DNA of 64,000 bases from Atopsyche davidsoni (taxonomy: Eukaryota; Arthropoda; Insecta; Trichoptera; Hydrobiosidae): contig JAILWY010000018.1 in assembly GCA_022113835.1 (NCBI GenBank), forward strand, positions 18,065,501 to 18,129,500, given 5' to 3'. Below the pieces are notes generated by a model. That model saw only the letters and a list, made by a program, of their open reading frames with translations, was not told the DNA's origin and made no database searches. The translations under genes were made by a program, and so were the position numbers. Below are positions 1-10,960 of the stretch, in pieces; position 1 is the stretch's first letter, and every line of letters begins with the position of its first letter.

Positions 1-317
1 GTAACTTAATACCATTTATACTTATTGAGGATTTGAGAAAAGCGGGCCTCGCTCACCGAGTGGGACGGAAACCATCATCCCTTACGGCGTCGATGGCGAT
101 CAGGGGCGGGTACTGTGGAGCTTGAGAGCTTTAATAAATCTGCAGCCACGTCGGCTCACGTGCACGTGTGGGGCGCACTGAATGTGCAATGTGAAATGCT
201 ACCAGTCACGGAATCAGCTGTCGTATCTAGATTTATAGACGATCATTATTATTTTCTATCTTCGTAGCAGAAAACTTCTGATAAGTTTTAAATAATTAAT
301 TTAAAGTGGCATGTTAC

Positions 318-903
318 GGCAGTTGCTCTCAGCCATTTAATTGCCTCTGGTGTCCAACCGGACACCACAGTCAGTCCATTACCTGGCGAAATCGTGTCAT
401 TTAATTAATTTAATTGTCACTTTATTTTTCTATATCGAAAAATGATTTTTTTACAGAGTATTGAAAAAACTATAAATTATATTTATCTATTTTTTATTAT
501 TTAATTAACGTCCATTTTCAGGGTAAAATAAAATCTTGAAGATGTTGAAAAATTGAATAAAATGACGACTTTTAAAACCAAAGTTTGTTAAAGATTTTTT
601 ATTTTTTAAATAATACATCGCACAGGGTTTATATTGATTCCTTTAATTCCAATTAAAAAGACTTTAAAATGTTTAGGACTCTTGGAAAAGGGACATGACG
701 AATCTCCAAATTCCTACATTTTAATCGAATAAATACATATTTATCATACTAATAGTAAATTTACAAGAAATAAAAATATATTGTGTTCGGAAGAAGGGAT
801 GTATCAAAGTTTTTGCATTTAAATTTTTTTTATCGGTGCAGTCGATTTTTCGCAAAACGGACTGGAAAATGATCAAAAAAACTCGATTATGGGACCTAGA
901 CCC
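318..903 (-). mobile_element. TTAA-flanked non-autonomous DNA element, copy 1
   Basis: The segment is bounded by TTAC at 314-317 and TTAA at 904-907. One end reads GGCAGTTGCT, the other (reverse strand) GGGTCTAGGTCCCATAATCG. Related copies occur at 14419-14942 and 44540-44995, and the last 235 bp are homologous to each arm of the palindrome at 5736-6223. TTAA target duplications are typical of piggyBac-type transposons, but there is no transposase and the terminal repeats are weak, so superfamily placement is tentative. It lies within an intron of the UNC5 gene. Confidence 0.65.
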
Positions 904-1179
904 TTAATGCTTAGTGCTGCATTTGAGGCATTGAAAGTGAGAATAGCTTTATTATGTGTTTCTGTTTCTATAGCGTGTATCTTTTTCTGTTTGATCAGAA
1001 TAGTTTAAACGTTTAAAATAACGCATCTATTTACGAAACAATGTGTGGATACATATTGCCATATTTAATTAATATATATTTTTTGATTACATATTTTGCT
1101 TTGGAACTCTATATGAAACAAGTTAACAGTTAATGTTGAAGTTTATATATCACGGTGTAGTTTCGGAAATATGGCTTGG

Positions 1180-1420
1180 TCCATCTCAATATCGGATCGC
1201 GCCCTTGCGCAGGGAGGGCGGGCGAATTCCCGCCCATGGAATGTGCTCGCCAGGGCGGCTGCATGGATAAAATTCCGCATTCCAGCCGCCCTGACAGACA
1301 GCCGGCTGACGCCCTCGGCGAGGCTTGCCCATGGCTGCAGTAAAAAGACAACTATTCCATTCATATTTTGGGAATTTTTAGCTTCACGCACGAACACTTG
1401 CAGGCTCTAGCCTGCGAGTA
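1180..1420. other. GC-rich hairpin-forming block in the UNC5 intron
   Basis: A GC-rich island in AT-rich intron contains two clean inverted repeats: GGGCGGG at 1216-1222 with CCCGCCC at 1229-1235, and CAGGGCGGCTG at 1251-1261 with CAGCCGCCCTG at 1283-1293. It is open in several frames, but none resembles an UNC5 domain and no flanking splice sites fit. It is a candidate intronic enhancer or structured element. Confidence 0.35.
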
Positions 1421-1731
1421 ACTGCGTCACACCTACTAGGAAAAATAAATTGAAATCACTTTTTTCCTCCATAAAATTGTAAACCTAATATTTTAACATT
1501 TCTGTTAAACAATTTTATTCTAAATAATGTATACGCTTAACTTAAAATGCAATTAATTTATAATGACATTTCAAAAAAAAAAAAAAAATTTTCTACAAAC
1601 TTTTTTTTATTTCTGAAGAAGCCTTTGAACGGTGAAAACGCTTACAATAAAAAACCGATAGTCGTTTCCTATTCATATTTAATGTTGAAACCGATTCGAC
1701 GGGGATTAACTGTAATTTGTTTCTTTTTTAG

Positions 1732-1875
1732 TAACCGCGGTCACCAACTATGCCCCTCTGATAATCGGCTTGGCCGTCGCTTTGATCCTCTTTGCCATAG
1801 TGGCCATGTTGCTGGTCTGTCGCTTCCTCAAAAGAAAAGGCAACGACAGATCATTCTACAACTCCGTGCGATCAG
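1732..1875 (+). CDS. unc5: UNC5 exon: transmembrane segment
   Basis: The exon follows a pyrimidine-rich tract ending in AG at 1730-1731 and ends before GTAACG at 1876. It encodes about 47 residues. A hydrophobic stretch of about 23 residues (APLIIGLAVALILFAIVAML, continuing with LVC) is followed by a basic stop-transfer segment RFLKRKG, so the protein crosses the membrane here with the C-terminus in the cytoplasm. The residues after it (DRSFYNSVRS) begin the juxtamembrane region. Hydropathy and position directly before the ZU5-bearing exons support the assignment. Confidence 0.9.
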
Positions 1876-3912
1876 GTAACGCAGATATAATACACAACAT
1901 GACAAACTTCATTCTTCAAACATCATTTTTTAAATCATGATATATTTTTGATTAGGTGTGCAACCGCAATTTTTTCAAGACTTAGACAAGAAGAGCTTAC
2001 AACCGGATCTGATGCAGCACGGGGAAATTTTACCGTGCTATGAATACCCACCGTTTCTGTCGAGTCACCAGAATAATGAACCCTCGACTGTCGCAACAGA
2101 GCACCACTACGACGTCCCTCATTTAAGTAACAGGTAAGGACCATGATAGCACAAAAACGTTGTGATCACAAAAAAAATATTTATACAATGATTTTAAACG
2201 TATTTTTATTTGCAGCTATGCTACGCCAATCGACCAGAAAATTTTAAGTATTCCAAACGAAAGTGATAATTATGATAAGAAACCTTACTGCGACTCCGAA
2301 AGGTCGACAGCCAGCTGCTGTACAAGTTGTAAGTAAAAATCTTATATAGTTATTAGTGTTGTGTCCGTCGGTATTGTATTGATTTTTTTGTTATATTCGG
2401 CTGTGGGATTGATTTTTAGCGGAGTCTTGCTCTCCGGCCAGTGAGAGAGGGGCGCGCGTGAGGCGCACAGTGGGGCCGGCGGGCGCGTGGCTGCCCTTGG
2501 CGGCGGTGGGCAGCGCGCTGGCCGTGCCCGAGGGGGCCCTGACGCGCGCGTACGACGTGCACCTCGTGCTCGACACCGACGATCGCCGCCGACCGCATCT
2601 GCCTGAAGGTAGGAGACATACTTTCGTACTTTTGTAAATAAACTTGTATCAAAAATGTACATGAATATCGAACGCTCAATTGTATTTGATAGGAATGACG
2701 CAACTCAGTCCCGTGCTCAAGGCCGGGCCGTCGTCGCTCAGCCCTTCGAAGGCGCTTGTGCTGCAGCTGCCGCACTGCGCCAGCCTGCGTCACGGCTTCT
2801 GGAACCTCGCCGTGTACTCGCTCACCTCCCCCGCCCTTCCCGCGCCCTCCGCTCCCACCTGGTGCAAACTCGTCAGCCTCGGTCAGGAGACCATCAACAC
2901 GCCGGTATTCGCGCAGCTGGACGCTGACGCGCTGTACCTGCTCACGGATCACTTGTCTTCGTTCGTTCTCGCCGGGGAGAGCCTCGGGGGGAAGGCGGTC
3001 AAGCGGCTGAAGCTCGCTGTCTTTGGACCGAACTCCAAGTTGAGGCCCCTCAATGAGTTCAACGCGAGAGTTTACGTCTTTGAGGACACGCCGGCGGCAT
3101 TGCACTATTGTTCGGACCAGGAGAGTCGTTTGGGAGGAATCCTGATTGACAGACCAAAGACTCTTCTCTTCCAGGACGGAGCCTCAAACCTATCCCTAGA
3201 GCTCGAGGACGTCGGGTCCGGGTGGAGGGCGAAGTCCGGACTGGTTCACCAGGAGATCCCCTTCGCCCACGTCTGGGGCTCCTCCTCCAACTCGCTTCAC
3301 TGCAGCTTTGCCCTCGAGCAGACCGACTCGATCAACACGCTCGAGTTTAAAATAACGGCTTGCCAGAAGATGAATCCCTCTCACAAACGAGTGTTCAGCG
3401 TCGAGTTTTCAGACGATTTCGGATCTCCAGTCAAAGCCAGTGCGGCCGGGTATGCGATTCGCGATCAGGACGGGCCCATCGAGAATTTTGCCGACTATCG
3501 AACGCTACCGGAGCGCTCGGCGGCCGGGTTTGATGGATGCATAGAGCTAATGGAGATGGACAAGAGACAGAAGAGCCTGACGGTAGACGAGAGGGGAGTC
3601 AACTCGTGCATCGCAGAAATTTCGATGGCTTTCCGCCTCCCGATAAGTGCAAAAAAGCAGCTGTGCGCGTGTCTGGACCCGCCTAACTCTAGGGGCAACG
3701 ACTGGCGGCAGCTGGCGCAGAGGCTTAAGGTAGACCGGTACATCAACTTCTTCGCGACAAAGAGCTCCCCCACGGAGAGTATACTGGACCTGTGGGAGTG
3801 CCGGCACCGTGGCGTGGCTGCCGTGGCGGAGCTGGCGGGGTTGCTCCACGCCATGGGGCGCTCGGACGCCGCGCGCCTCGTGGAAGGCTGCCGCGGGCCC
3901 AGCTGGCTGTGA
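1732..3912 (+). CDS. unc5: UNC5-type netrin receptor, C-terminal five exons (partial gene)
   Basis: This is the 3' part of a netrin receptor gene of the UNC5 family, a single-pass neuronal membrane protein that mediates repulsive axon guidance and can signal through a death domain. Five exons join in one frame: 1732-1875, 1956-2133, 2216-2328, 2420-2608 and 2693-3912, giving 613 residues plus a TGA stop at 3910-3912. Every intron is GT-AG and short (80 to 110 bp), and the splice phases are consistent across all four junctions. Domain order is membrane segment, juxtamembrane region, ZU5, UPA, death domain, which is the intracellular layout known for UNC5. The first exon starts inside a codon (phase 1), so the signal peptide, Ig and thrombospondin exons lie upstream of the window. 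The gene body is far richer in GC than its surroundings. I see no frameshift or internal stop. The family call is very secure; the exon ends are predicted by eye. Confidence 0.95.
1956..2328 (+). CDS. unc5: UNC5 exons: cytoplasmic juxtamembrane region
   Basis: Two exons (1956-2133 and 2216-2328) are separated by an 82-bp intron with donor GTAAGG and acceptor TTTGCAG. They encode about 97 residues of low-complexity, probably unstructured sequence linking the membrane to ZU5. Several tyrosines sit in contexts that could be phosphorylated, including CYEYPPF and HYDVPHLS; the latter resembles an SH2-docking YxxP motif. The third exon ends at a consensus GTAAGT donor at 2329. Family knowledge places tyrosine-phosphorylated adaptor sites here; that these exact residues are used is an inference. 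Confidence 0.85.
2420..2608 (+). CDS. unc5: UNC5 exon: start of the ZU5 domain
   Basis: The exon opens after TTTTTAG at 2413-2419 and closes before GTAGGA at 2609. It encodes about 63 residues, very rich in Ala, Arg, Gly and Pro. The part reading VRRTVGPAGAWLPL and then SALAVPEGALTRAYDVHLVL matches the opening beta strands of a ZU5 domain, including the conserved pattern of a Pro followed by E/P-GA. GC content is very high, which gives long open frames on the opposite strand that have no support. Confidence 0.88.
2693..3912 (+). CDS. unc5: UNC5 terminal exon: rest of ZU5, UPA and death domain
   Basis: This single large exon encodes about 406 residues. Residues 1-75 complete ZU5 (LSPVLKAGPSSLSPSKALVL, then HGFWNLAVYSL). 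Residues of roughly 75-215 form the UPA domain, with recognisable family strings such as TPVFAQLDADALYLLTDHLS, RVYVFEDTPAAL and GGILIDRPKTLLFQDG. After a linker, residues of roughly 320-400 are the death domain, marked by LDPPNSRGNDWRQLAQRL, YINFFATKSSPTESILDLWE and a final helix before the stop. In the family, UPA packs against ZU5 and the death domain in an autoinhibited state. The end is ordinary for the family. Confidence 0.95.
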
Positions 3913-5100
3913 GCCCAGAGGGATGGTCAATTAATTTAATTTTGCACCCGTATTGTTTTCACCTGGCCGCACTAGCGATTACGTAATTCTTCAGAACTGG
4001 CCTAAATGCCACGCCTACGTTTTTTTTTTTTTTTTTTTTTTTTTCGTTTTTAGTAGCTGGGACCAGAAATATAAACAATCGAAACAATAACGATGAAATT
4101 TAATGCCTACAAGACTGTTTATTTGCATATTTGAAAAAAAAAAACAGAGTATTTTTTTGAAAATATGTAATTATTTGTAGAAACTATTTCAATACAGTTA
4201 TTTTATTATTTAATACTTTTATGAAAACTTTGCAACAAAGTAGATTTAATGTGTAGTAATCAATTACGTTTTCTATTGTTGAATGAACGAGGAAAGGATT
4301 ACATGCAAAGTGCTATAGATGTATAAATTCGTCAAAACGAATAGTGTTATTATAAATATTTCGGAACGATATAACAGTTATATTATATTTTTTAAATTTG
4401 TAATGTTATCTGAAAATAGAAAAAAAATTCGTAGTGATCGGAAAGTTTGCCTTATTTTTGTGAGCACCGTATGAATTTTGATTATTGATGAAAAAATATT
4501 TTTATTGTAGAGTACTTAAGTAAAAATTATCTAGAATTTTATTTTAATCAATTCATAACGAAAATATAGAGTAGTAGTATCTACGCGATAAGTATTTAGT
4601 TTTATGACAATAATATTCATTTGTTCGACTTTGTTGTTTTCTACGATTTTTGTAAATATTATGTTTTAATGTATGAGTTAAACTATTTAGCCAGCTTTAT
4701 TGAATGGTATTTAAGTGTAAATATTATTGTGCCAAAGAAAAAATGAACTGCCGTGCACAGAACACTTCTGTAGTCGTTTGTTTTAAGTCCTTAAGTATAC
4801 AACCTTATTGTAAAGGATCTATTGGATATTATGTTTAATACGTATTAAGTTATATGCCCAATGTCTCAACTGTTACGCTTTTCTGTTTATATTATATAAA
4901 CTGCATTTAAAGGTGGTAATTTTTAACGCCGCTTTTCTTTTAATAAGTTGACTTTGTATTTTAAAGTAATTTATAAATAACCGTATAAAACATACTTAAA
5001 CTTAACGTTGTCTGTGATAAATACATTGGTAATTTATATGTGACTAGAATGCTACATAATAAATTAATGAATATAATATGTTGCCTTTTATTTTATGTAA
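3913..5100 (+). other. unc5: Probable 3' UTR of the UNC5 gene
   Basis: The AT-rich sequence after the stop codon contains a 24-base poly(T) tract near 4020 and no coding signal. Two exact UGUAAAUA Pumilio-type sites lie at 4651-4658 and 4716-4723. An AATAAA hexamer occurs at 5058-5063. The exact 3' end cannot be fixed from sequence alone; the transcript could also end earlier. Confidence 0.5.
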
Positions 5101-5735
5101 CACCAATGAGCTTAAAATACTCCAATGAACATTAAACACACCTGGATATTGAAATTAGTATTAGGATTTCCATCATGATAAGTATACCAAAGAATGCATC
5201 AATGTCTTATATATAGTATAACTAATATTCTCATGTCTGCTGTAAGTATAAATATAGTTACTATAATCTGGAGCAACTCTTCAATTGTGACTTTGTAATA
5301 TTTAAAACACATAAAAATACTTTCGCATCGTATATATACGACATCAGTGATTCCTCATGCTCCAGCGGTATGCACACTTCTCAACAAGACTACAATCTGC
5401 GTAGAAAAACTTTTTACACTTTTTTAAAAATATTTTTATGTCATATTATATATTAGGAATATATTGTCATAATTTCAAAATATATAAATCACCACTCGAA
5501 GTCTAATTAATATTAGTTTTTATGTAAAAGTAAAACATACGGTTTATATATTCATGTGACATGTATGTTCAAAACTTGAGCTAGTAATTTTATTTATTGA
5601 ATTTTTAATTAACTAAAATACTATAAAACAAGCAGATATTTTGAGTTTATAGGATAAATACCTTCACAAATTTAGATGATAAAATAGAATTTTGCAAATA
5701 TCAGTGCTTTGAATTTTTCTCTATTATATTTATTT

Positions 5736-6223
5736 AAGAGCCGTGATACCAAAATCGAGTTTTTTGACCATTTGCTTGTACCTATTGCGAAAAATCGACT
5801 GCGCCAATCAAACAAATTTAAATGCAGAAAGTTAGATACATCTTTTTTTCTACTACCATTTTTTTTTTTTTTCTTATAATTTAATTTTAATATTATAAAT
5901 ATGTGTTTTTCCGATTGAAGTTTCGGGATTGGAGTTTCGCGATGTTCCTGTTCCAAGAATCCTAAGCATTTGGTCCATTTTGGTCATAAATGTTTAGGAT
6001 TCTTGGAACAGGAACATCGCAAAACTCCAATCCCGAAACTTCAATCGGAAAAACACATATTTTCATATTAAAAGTAAATTATAAGAAATAAAAAGAAAAA
6101 TGGTAGTAGAAGAAAGGATGTATCTAACTTTCTGCATTTAAATTTGTTTGATTGGTGCAGTCGATTTTTCGCAATAGGTACAAGCAAATGGTCAAAAAAC
6201 TCGATTTTGGTATCACGGCTCTT
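5736..6223. mobile_element. 488-bp near-perfect palindrome (fold-back element)
   Basis: Two arms of about 236 bp (5736-5971 and 5988-6223) are inverted copies around a 16-bp centre. The left flank is TTAA and the right TTGA, consistent with a mutated TTAA target duplication. Each arm aligns with the end of the TTAA family element at about 669-903: shared blocks include GTTTAGGA, GCATTTAAATTTG and GCAGTCGATTTTTCGCAA. The arms differ from each other at only a few positions and by small indels. It encodes nothing recognisable. Confidence 0.8.
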
Positions 6224-6389
6224 GAGACAGCAATGTTTTAATACATGCAAGAACCGCTCGCCACTTATTCATACCCACACTGTTAAAATACCTTTGGAGT
6301 ACTTTAAATCCATTCGGTTTTTATGTACACCGCAGGACAAAAGCGGACAAAATCCTTTAAAGTTAAGGTTCTTTTCGAGAAAATCGCAG

Positions 6390-6500
6390 TGGAGAGAAAA
6401 GCGAGTTAGGCTTAGCCGCCTGCATTGTGCGGAGGCCGGCGGAAATGGGCGGGGCGGGGCGGCTGGACGTCCGGCCGAGCCAGGTTTGTCTGCGGTTTAC
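6390..6500. other. GC-box-rich block
   Basis: A GC-rich patch contains a run of adjacent GGGCGG-type boxes at about 6447-6462 within AT-rich sequence. GC boxes bind Sp/KLF factors in animals. No open frame of note starts next to it. It may be regulatory. Confidence 0.3.
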
Positions 6501-8606
6501 AAGTCGACTTCCGGCTTGCCTACAGTCTACAACCAGACAGTCTGGTGGCACATAAGTGCTGACATATCAAAGATAGAGGACACGAAAGACATGTGCTTAT
6601 CCTTAGTGGACTCTTTGCTTTTTCTGACCCCAGTGGTCGGAGAGTTTCTACATATAATACATGTCAAATTCTACAAAATATAATAAAATAATTAATTATA
6701 AAAATCGCATTTATATATAAACTTTATTTAACGTCGATTCTCAATTGCAGAATTAAGAAATAAAATCAGTATTTCGAAATTACTAGTACAAGTTTTTGAG
6801 CCTTTTTTTCCTTTTGATTTGATGTTTTTTAAAAAATATTTTTACCATTTTGTTGAGTTTGTTCTCTAGCATATCGTTTAAATGGAAGAATTTCTATGAT
6901 ACGTCACAGATTCCGCTATTATAGCTAACTTCTCGGGTATAAAAAAAACACACAAGAGTTGATAGAGTGGGTTGTGTCTGGAGGGGGAGAAAAATGCTAC
7001 AAGAGGGGGAAACCTGCATAAAAATTAATGACTAACTCATAAAGCCAAACGTTTTAAGTACTATTATGCAATAATATTTTTTGATGTAATAATTTGTACG
7101 TTTGATTGAGACTAAAAAAATATCATTTTTACAAACTACAACAGCAAATTGAAAAAAAAAATTATCTAATGCGTGCTGTCCTTTATTTTTTCATGTAAAG
7201 TACACCAGCGCAAAATCCAAAAATAATAGCTTTGCAACTGCATATATACTTTACCTCTCCCATGTGGCCTTTTTAAATAGCAAAAATATGAGATTAAAGA
7301 TATCTTGTGAATAGATTATTTTTGCTTGGGTGTTTTCCACTTGAAATTAAAATAACACTCACCCAGGGCTGCAGCATTTGCATATGTACATATATTATTT
7401 AGTAAAAATCATTTTTAGCAAAAATAATTTGCTAGACGACATCATATGTGGATGCTCCCCACGGAAACCTACTTTTGTCTAGCGGTTTTTGAATACAAGA
7501 AAATGAGATCAAAGCCTTCTCACCTCATTTTGCAGTACTTGGGAAATATAAATTAATTTGGTAGTTTAGTATTTTGTAAATATTCACATTCCATCTGATG
7601 AGTGCGACCCGCGGGTCGTGGGGTGGTCGCGGCGAGTGACCGCGGAGACTGCCTGAGACCCGCAAACTTTGTCACGTTCCGGCCCAGCTTGTAACTAAGT
7701 TATGATCTTTTTGGAACACACAAACGACCGCTGTATCATCATTAAAATTAAGAAGTTTACCGACGTGCCCCTCCTGTCAATGAAATTTAACAAACTTAGG
7801 ACATAACTCTTTGGGGTATACTTTTGATGTGGTAATACCGCAATGTACTGGGCGTACACTTTAAATAAATACACACACACACACACATACATATATTTAC
7901 AATATATATAAAGCCTATTTTTTATGGCTGGTCAGATTGTTAAGCATAGAAAATATCTGCCGTTTCGCGAGCTCAATGTCAGTAATCAATTATAAATTTG
8001 GTAGTTTCAGAAATTTCGATTAGTTATTAGGTATAATACAATTTTTATTTGAAATCATTTTACGATGGGGTACGTGCACTAAGTAACAAAGTACTTTTGA
8101 AATAAATTAGACTTTCTTTCAGAAATAAAAGGAAATGCAATGAAATATCATTTCCAGGTGGATTCATTATTTTCACGTCTTATTTACTCGCAAAGACAAA
8201 CCGAGGTTGGAAAATAAAAGAGTTTATAAAACCCTCCGAGTATCATAACTTCTTACAGAGAATTTCATTCTACAAAGAAAGAAAGGAGATAGTGGAAAAG
8301 CACGTGACCCATTTGTTCCTCGGACTGTTGTTTTTGCATTGTACGGGGCAATCAGGCTCTCAGGCGAGGCCGCGCCGCAGTGCAGGCGAGCCTCTTACGT
8401 GACAGCACACTAACAAAGCATTTAAAAAACTATAAAATAAATTTAATTTTCATAGTAAATGAAATAAAACCATCGTATAAAGTTTAATAAAACATTTAGT
8501 TAATCGACTAATTCAAAAAAAATTCTCAATTATTTTTTACACGGCACTGGTGGAATTCGAACCCACACCTATATCGCTTTTGTTATTTCACGTGTAATTT
8601 ATTACT

Positions 8607-8800
8607 ATGATTAAGTACATTTTTATTCACATATTGAAAAATGATTAAAGAAACTCTCAGAAAAATATCATCATGACTTGTGCGGGATGATTTTTAGTTT
8701 CTTTAATCATTTTTCAATATGTGAAAAAAATGTACTTAATCATATCATTAAAAAATAAAACCTGTATAGGGCAAAATCGTATTAACTGTGACGGTCTTCA
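8607..8800 (-). repeat. Palindromic repeat family with T-arm-like hairpin, copy 1
   Basis: The arms at 8607-8655 and 8696-8743 are almost perfectly inverted (ATGATTAAGTACATTTTT outermost). Beyond the right arm, CCTGTATAGGGCAAAATCG and GACGGTCTTCACAAA match, in inverted order, the segment found at 43632-43690 and 49735-49800. Just left of the arms, TTCGAACCCACAC at about 8556-8568 resembles the reverse complement of a tRNA B box. This is probably a non-autonomous element. Confidence 0.6.
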
Positions 8801-9254
8801 CAAATAAACCAATATATGTAATTTATTACTTAAATATTTTATAGACAATATATATGGATAAATAATGCGAATTTAGCAAAAAATAGTTCGTCAAAATTAT
8901 TGGTAAGTTTACATAATTTTATCACAGCCATAAATTATTTATTTATAATAAAAAAATGTTATTTGAGATGTAAAACTATGAGCGTTTATATTTCATGATT
9001 TATTTTAAAAAGAAGTTGCTCAATTTGCAATTTAAAATGTAGATCTATCGTTTACTAATTTTTTCACAATGCAGTCATTACCTGATTTATCATTCATATT
9101 TTTTTCCATAAAATTATTTGCATGAAAATATATTTTATGCAATAAAAGGAATTGTTTTCCTTATGAAATTGTGTTAAAAAAAACTATGTTCCTTAATTTT
9201 TTAATAGTAAAAGATTTGATAAATGTGTGCTCTGTGTTTTCAATTAAAAACTCA

Positions 9255-9352
9255 TGTGATTTTTCAACATGTTTAATTTTATCGGTGACCGGTTTCGCCA
9301 ACATTGCACGTTGGAATTTGCTTTCGTTTGACAATGCTAAAAATTAAACTGA
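9255..9352 (-). repeat. Fragment of the long-inverted-repeat MITE family
   Basis: The segment contains GTGACCGGTTTCGCCAAC followed by a diverged hairpin, flanked by short inverted ATTTTTAGC / ATTAAACTG-like sequence. It matches the core of the copies at 43.3, 51.0, 51.3 and 58.5 kb but lacks their outer arms. Confidence 0.5.
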
Positions 9353-10734
9353 TTGGCTATTTAAACTGTTATTCAGACAATAGTTGTCTTTCTTTTAGAC
9401 ACTTTGTCATTCGCTGATTTGTAAATACTCGTAATTAAAGAAACCTCGCTCTCTTTGAAGATGAAAACCAAGCTTGTTTGCAAAACTAGTCACGATAAAA
9501 ATATAAAAGTGGAAACAATACTTAATATTTTTTTAATAAAAATATACGTTAATTTTGCTGATTCCCTGAAATACACGAATAATGAGAATTCCTTGTTGTC
9601 TGGGCGCTTGTGATTATCCCCGGCGAGCCTACTCGGCCTACACACGCCACCCTAGAATAGAAAATATTTTACGAAAGTTTTAATCACACAGATCTTTGTG
9701 CGCGCATGTCTGCGCCCGCCATTTGCGTGAATTTATTGCAGACATATTCTAGTATAATAAGCTGTACGTATTGGGAAAGTCATTCTTCACAGCCGTAATG
9801 TCTTCCCAGAAAACCGAGACTGACTTGCTCTTTACGCCGAGCTTTCTTATGCTTTGTTATCACGAATTCCCCGGCCCGCTCTTTTGCCGGGCTGTGAGTC
9901 CTTTCCGAGTGGAAGGTTTATTTTATTAATTTATTTTAAAACATCCAATTCAAATGATGAATGTACCAATTAAATTTAAGCGTATATTTCATTAGATTTA
10001 CGCGTATTTGTCAAATTGTATTGTATTTTTTTAATAAAAAATAGTTAGTTTGACTCACAATGACTGTTCTAGAAACTTTAGAAAAAGCTCAATAGAGGAG
10101 ACCGGTTGATTTTTTTTTACATAAATTTACATGAATTTAATGCTTTAAAATATTTTGATTTTTTCATCAAAAGCTCATTAAAAGTATACAAGCAAATAGA
10201 CTTGAAAAATATTATAACTTTTTAACGAGATTGAAACCTGTCAGAATAATCAATGCCGGCAAACTAGATACATCGGTTTTAAATATGCATATAACGATTC
10301 AAATTCTCATTAAATTACAGAACTACTGTCTAGAAATAAGTTATATATTTTGCTTTCGTTTCACGTGTAAATCGATAATATAAAAACATTTTGTACGTAC
10401 ACATATAATTGCATGAGTTTGCTATAATATTCTTACCTCACATCTGAAGTCCCTGCAAGACTTAGAATGTACAAATAATACATCTGGTGTCTCGTAAATT
10501 TTCAGACGAACTTAAGCACAAACACGGTTTTATGTATGTTTTCAGCTTATTGTGGGGTGTAAAAAAACAATGAGTCTTTTGCAGTTTTGAAGCGATGTTT
10601 ACAAATTTGAACAAACACAGTAATATTTAAAAAAAAATGGATTTTTGCAGTTAAAATATATCATAGAATATTTCAAATATGATTGATAAATAAATTCTCT
10701 GTGACATTAAAATGCTTGGCGTAGGTCTAAATTC

Positions 10735-10960
10735 AATTACGAGGCTTGGCGCCCGTGACCCGTCGCAGTATTATTTATCGCAGCCGGTGTGATCGGGAGT
10801 GCCTATAAAGTCGTGAGACTCGGATTGTCTTTGAGGAGCTAATTGCCCCGGCACTTGCGGCCGCCAGTACAAATTTGCTTCTTAATGGAGCACTCACCGC
10901 TGCCCGCTGGTCGTCGGAGCTTCTCGCCCGCCGTGAAGAGTAAGTCACCAGCTCTACTTA
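10735..10960 (+). promoter_or_regulatory. GC-rich block with TATA-like box and possible short first exon
   Basis: A GC-rich block contains TATAAAG at 10804-10810. About 80 bp downstream an ATG at 10885 opens 18 codons (MEHSPLPAGRRSFSPAVK) that run into a good donor GTAAGT at 10940. A promoter plus a first coding exon would look like this, but no second exon can be identified. The same block could be a conserved regulatory element with a chance open frame. Confidence 0.22.

Larger units (their letters stand above)
1..1731 (+). other. Upstream intron of UNC5 with a transposon and GC-rich blocks
   Basis: The first exon begins mid-codon with an acceptor at 1730-1731, so the sequence before it should be intronic. 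It contains a GC-rich block at about 45-190 with an E-box-like CACGTG, a TTAA-family element at 318-903 and another GC-rich block at about 1180-1420. I looked for Ig and thrombospondin type 1 coding sequence and found none in either block. Confidence 0.6.
6684..10730. other. Non-coding stretch with GC-rich blocks and small repeats
   Basis: I see no gene here. GC-rich blocks lie at about 7600-7690, 8330-8410 (with CACGTGACC) and 9600-9900. The last contains an imperfect hairpin around CGGCCCG and CGGGCTG near 9870. A (CA)n microsatellite lies at about 7869-7886. The palindromic repeat at 8607-8800 and a fragment of the long-inverted-repeat family near 9260-9350 are listed separately. Confidence 0.5.

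Noticed and set aside
2416..3105. 229-codon open frame on the minus strand over the UNC5 exons
   Set aside because: It is the antisense shadow of GC-rich UNC5 coding sequence, crosses introns and has no domain.
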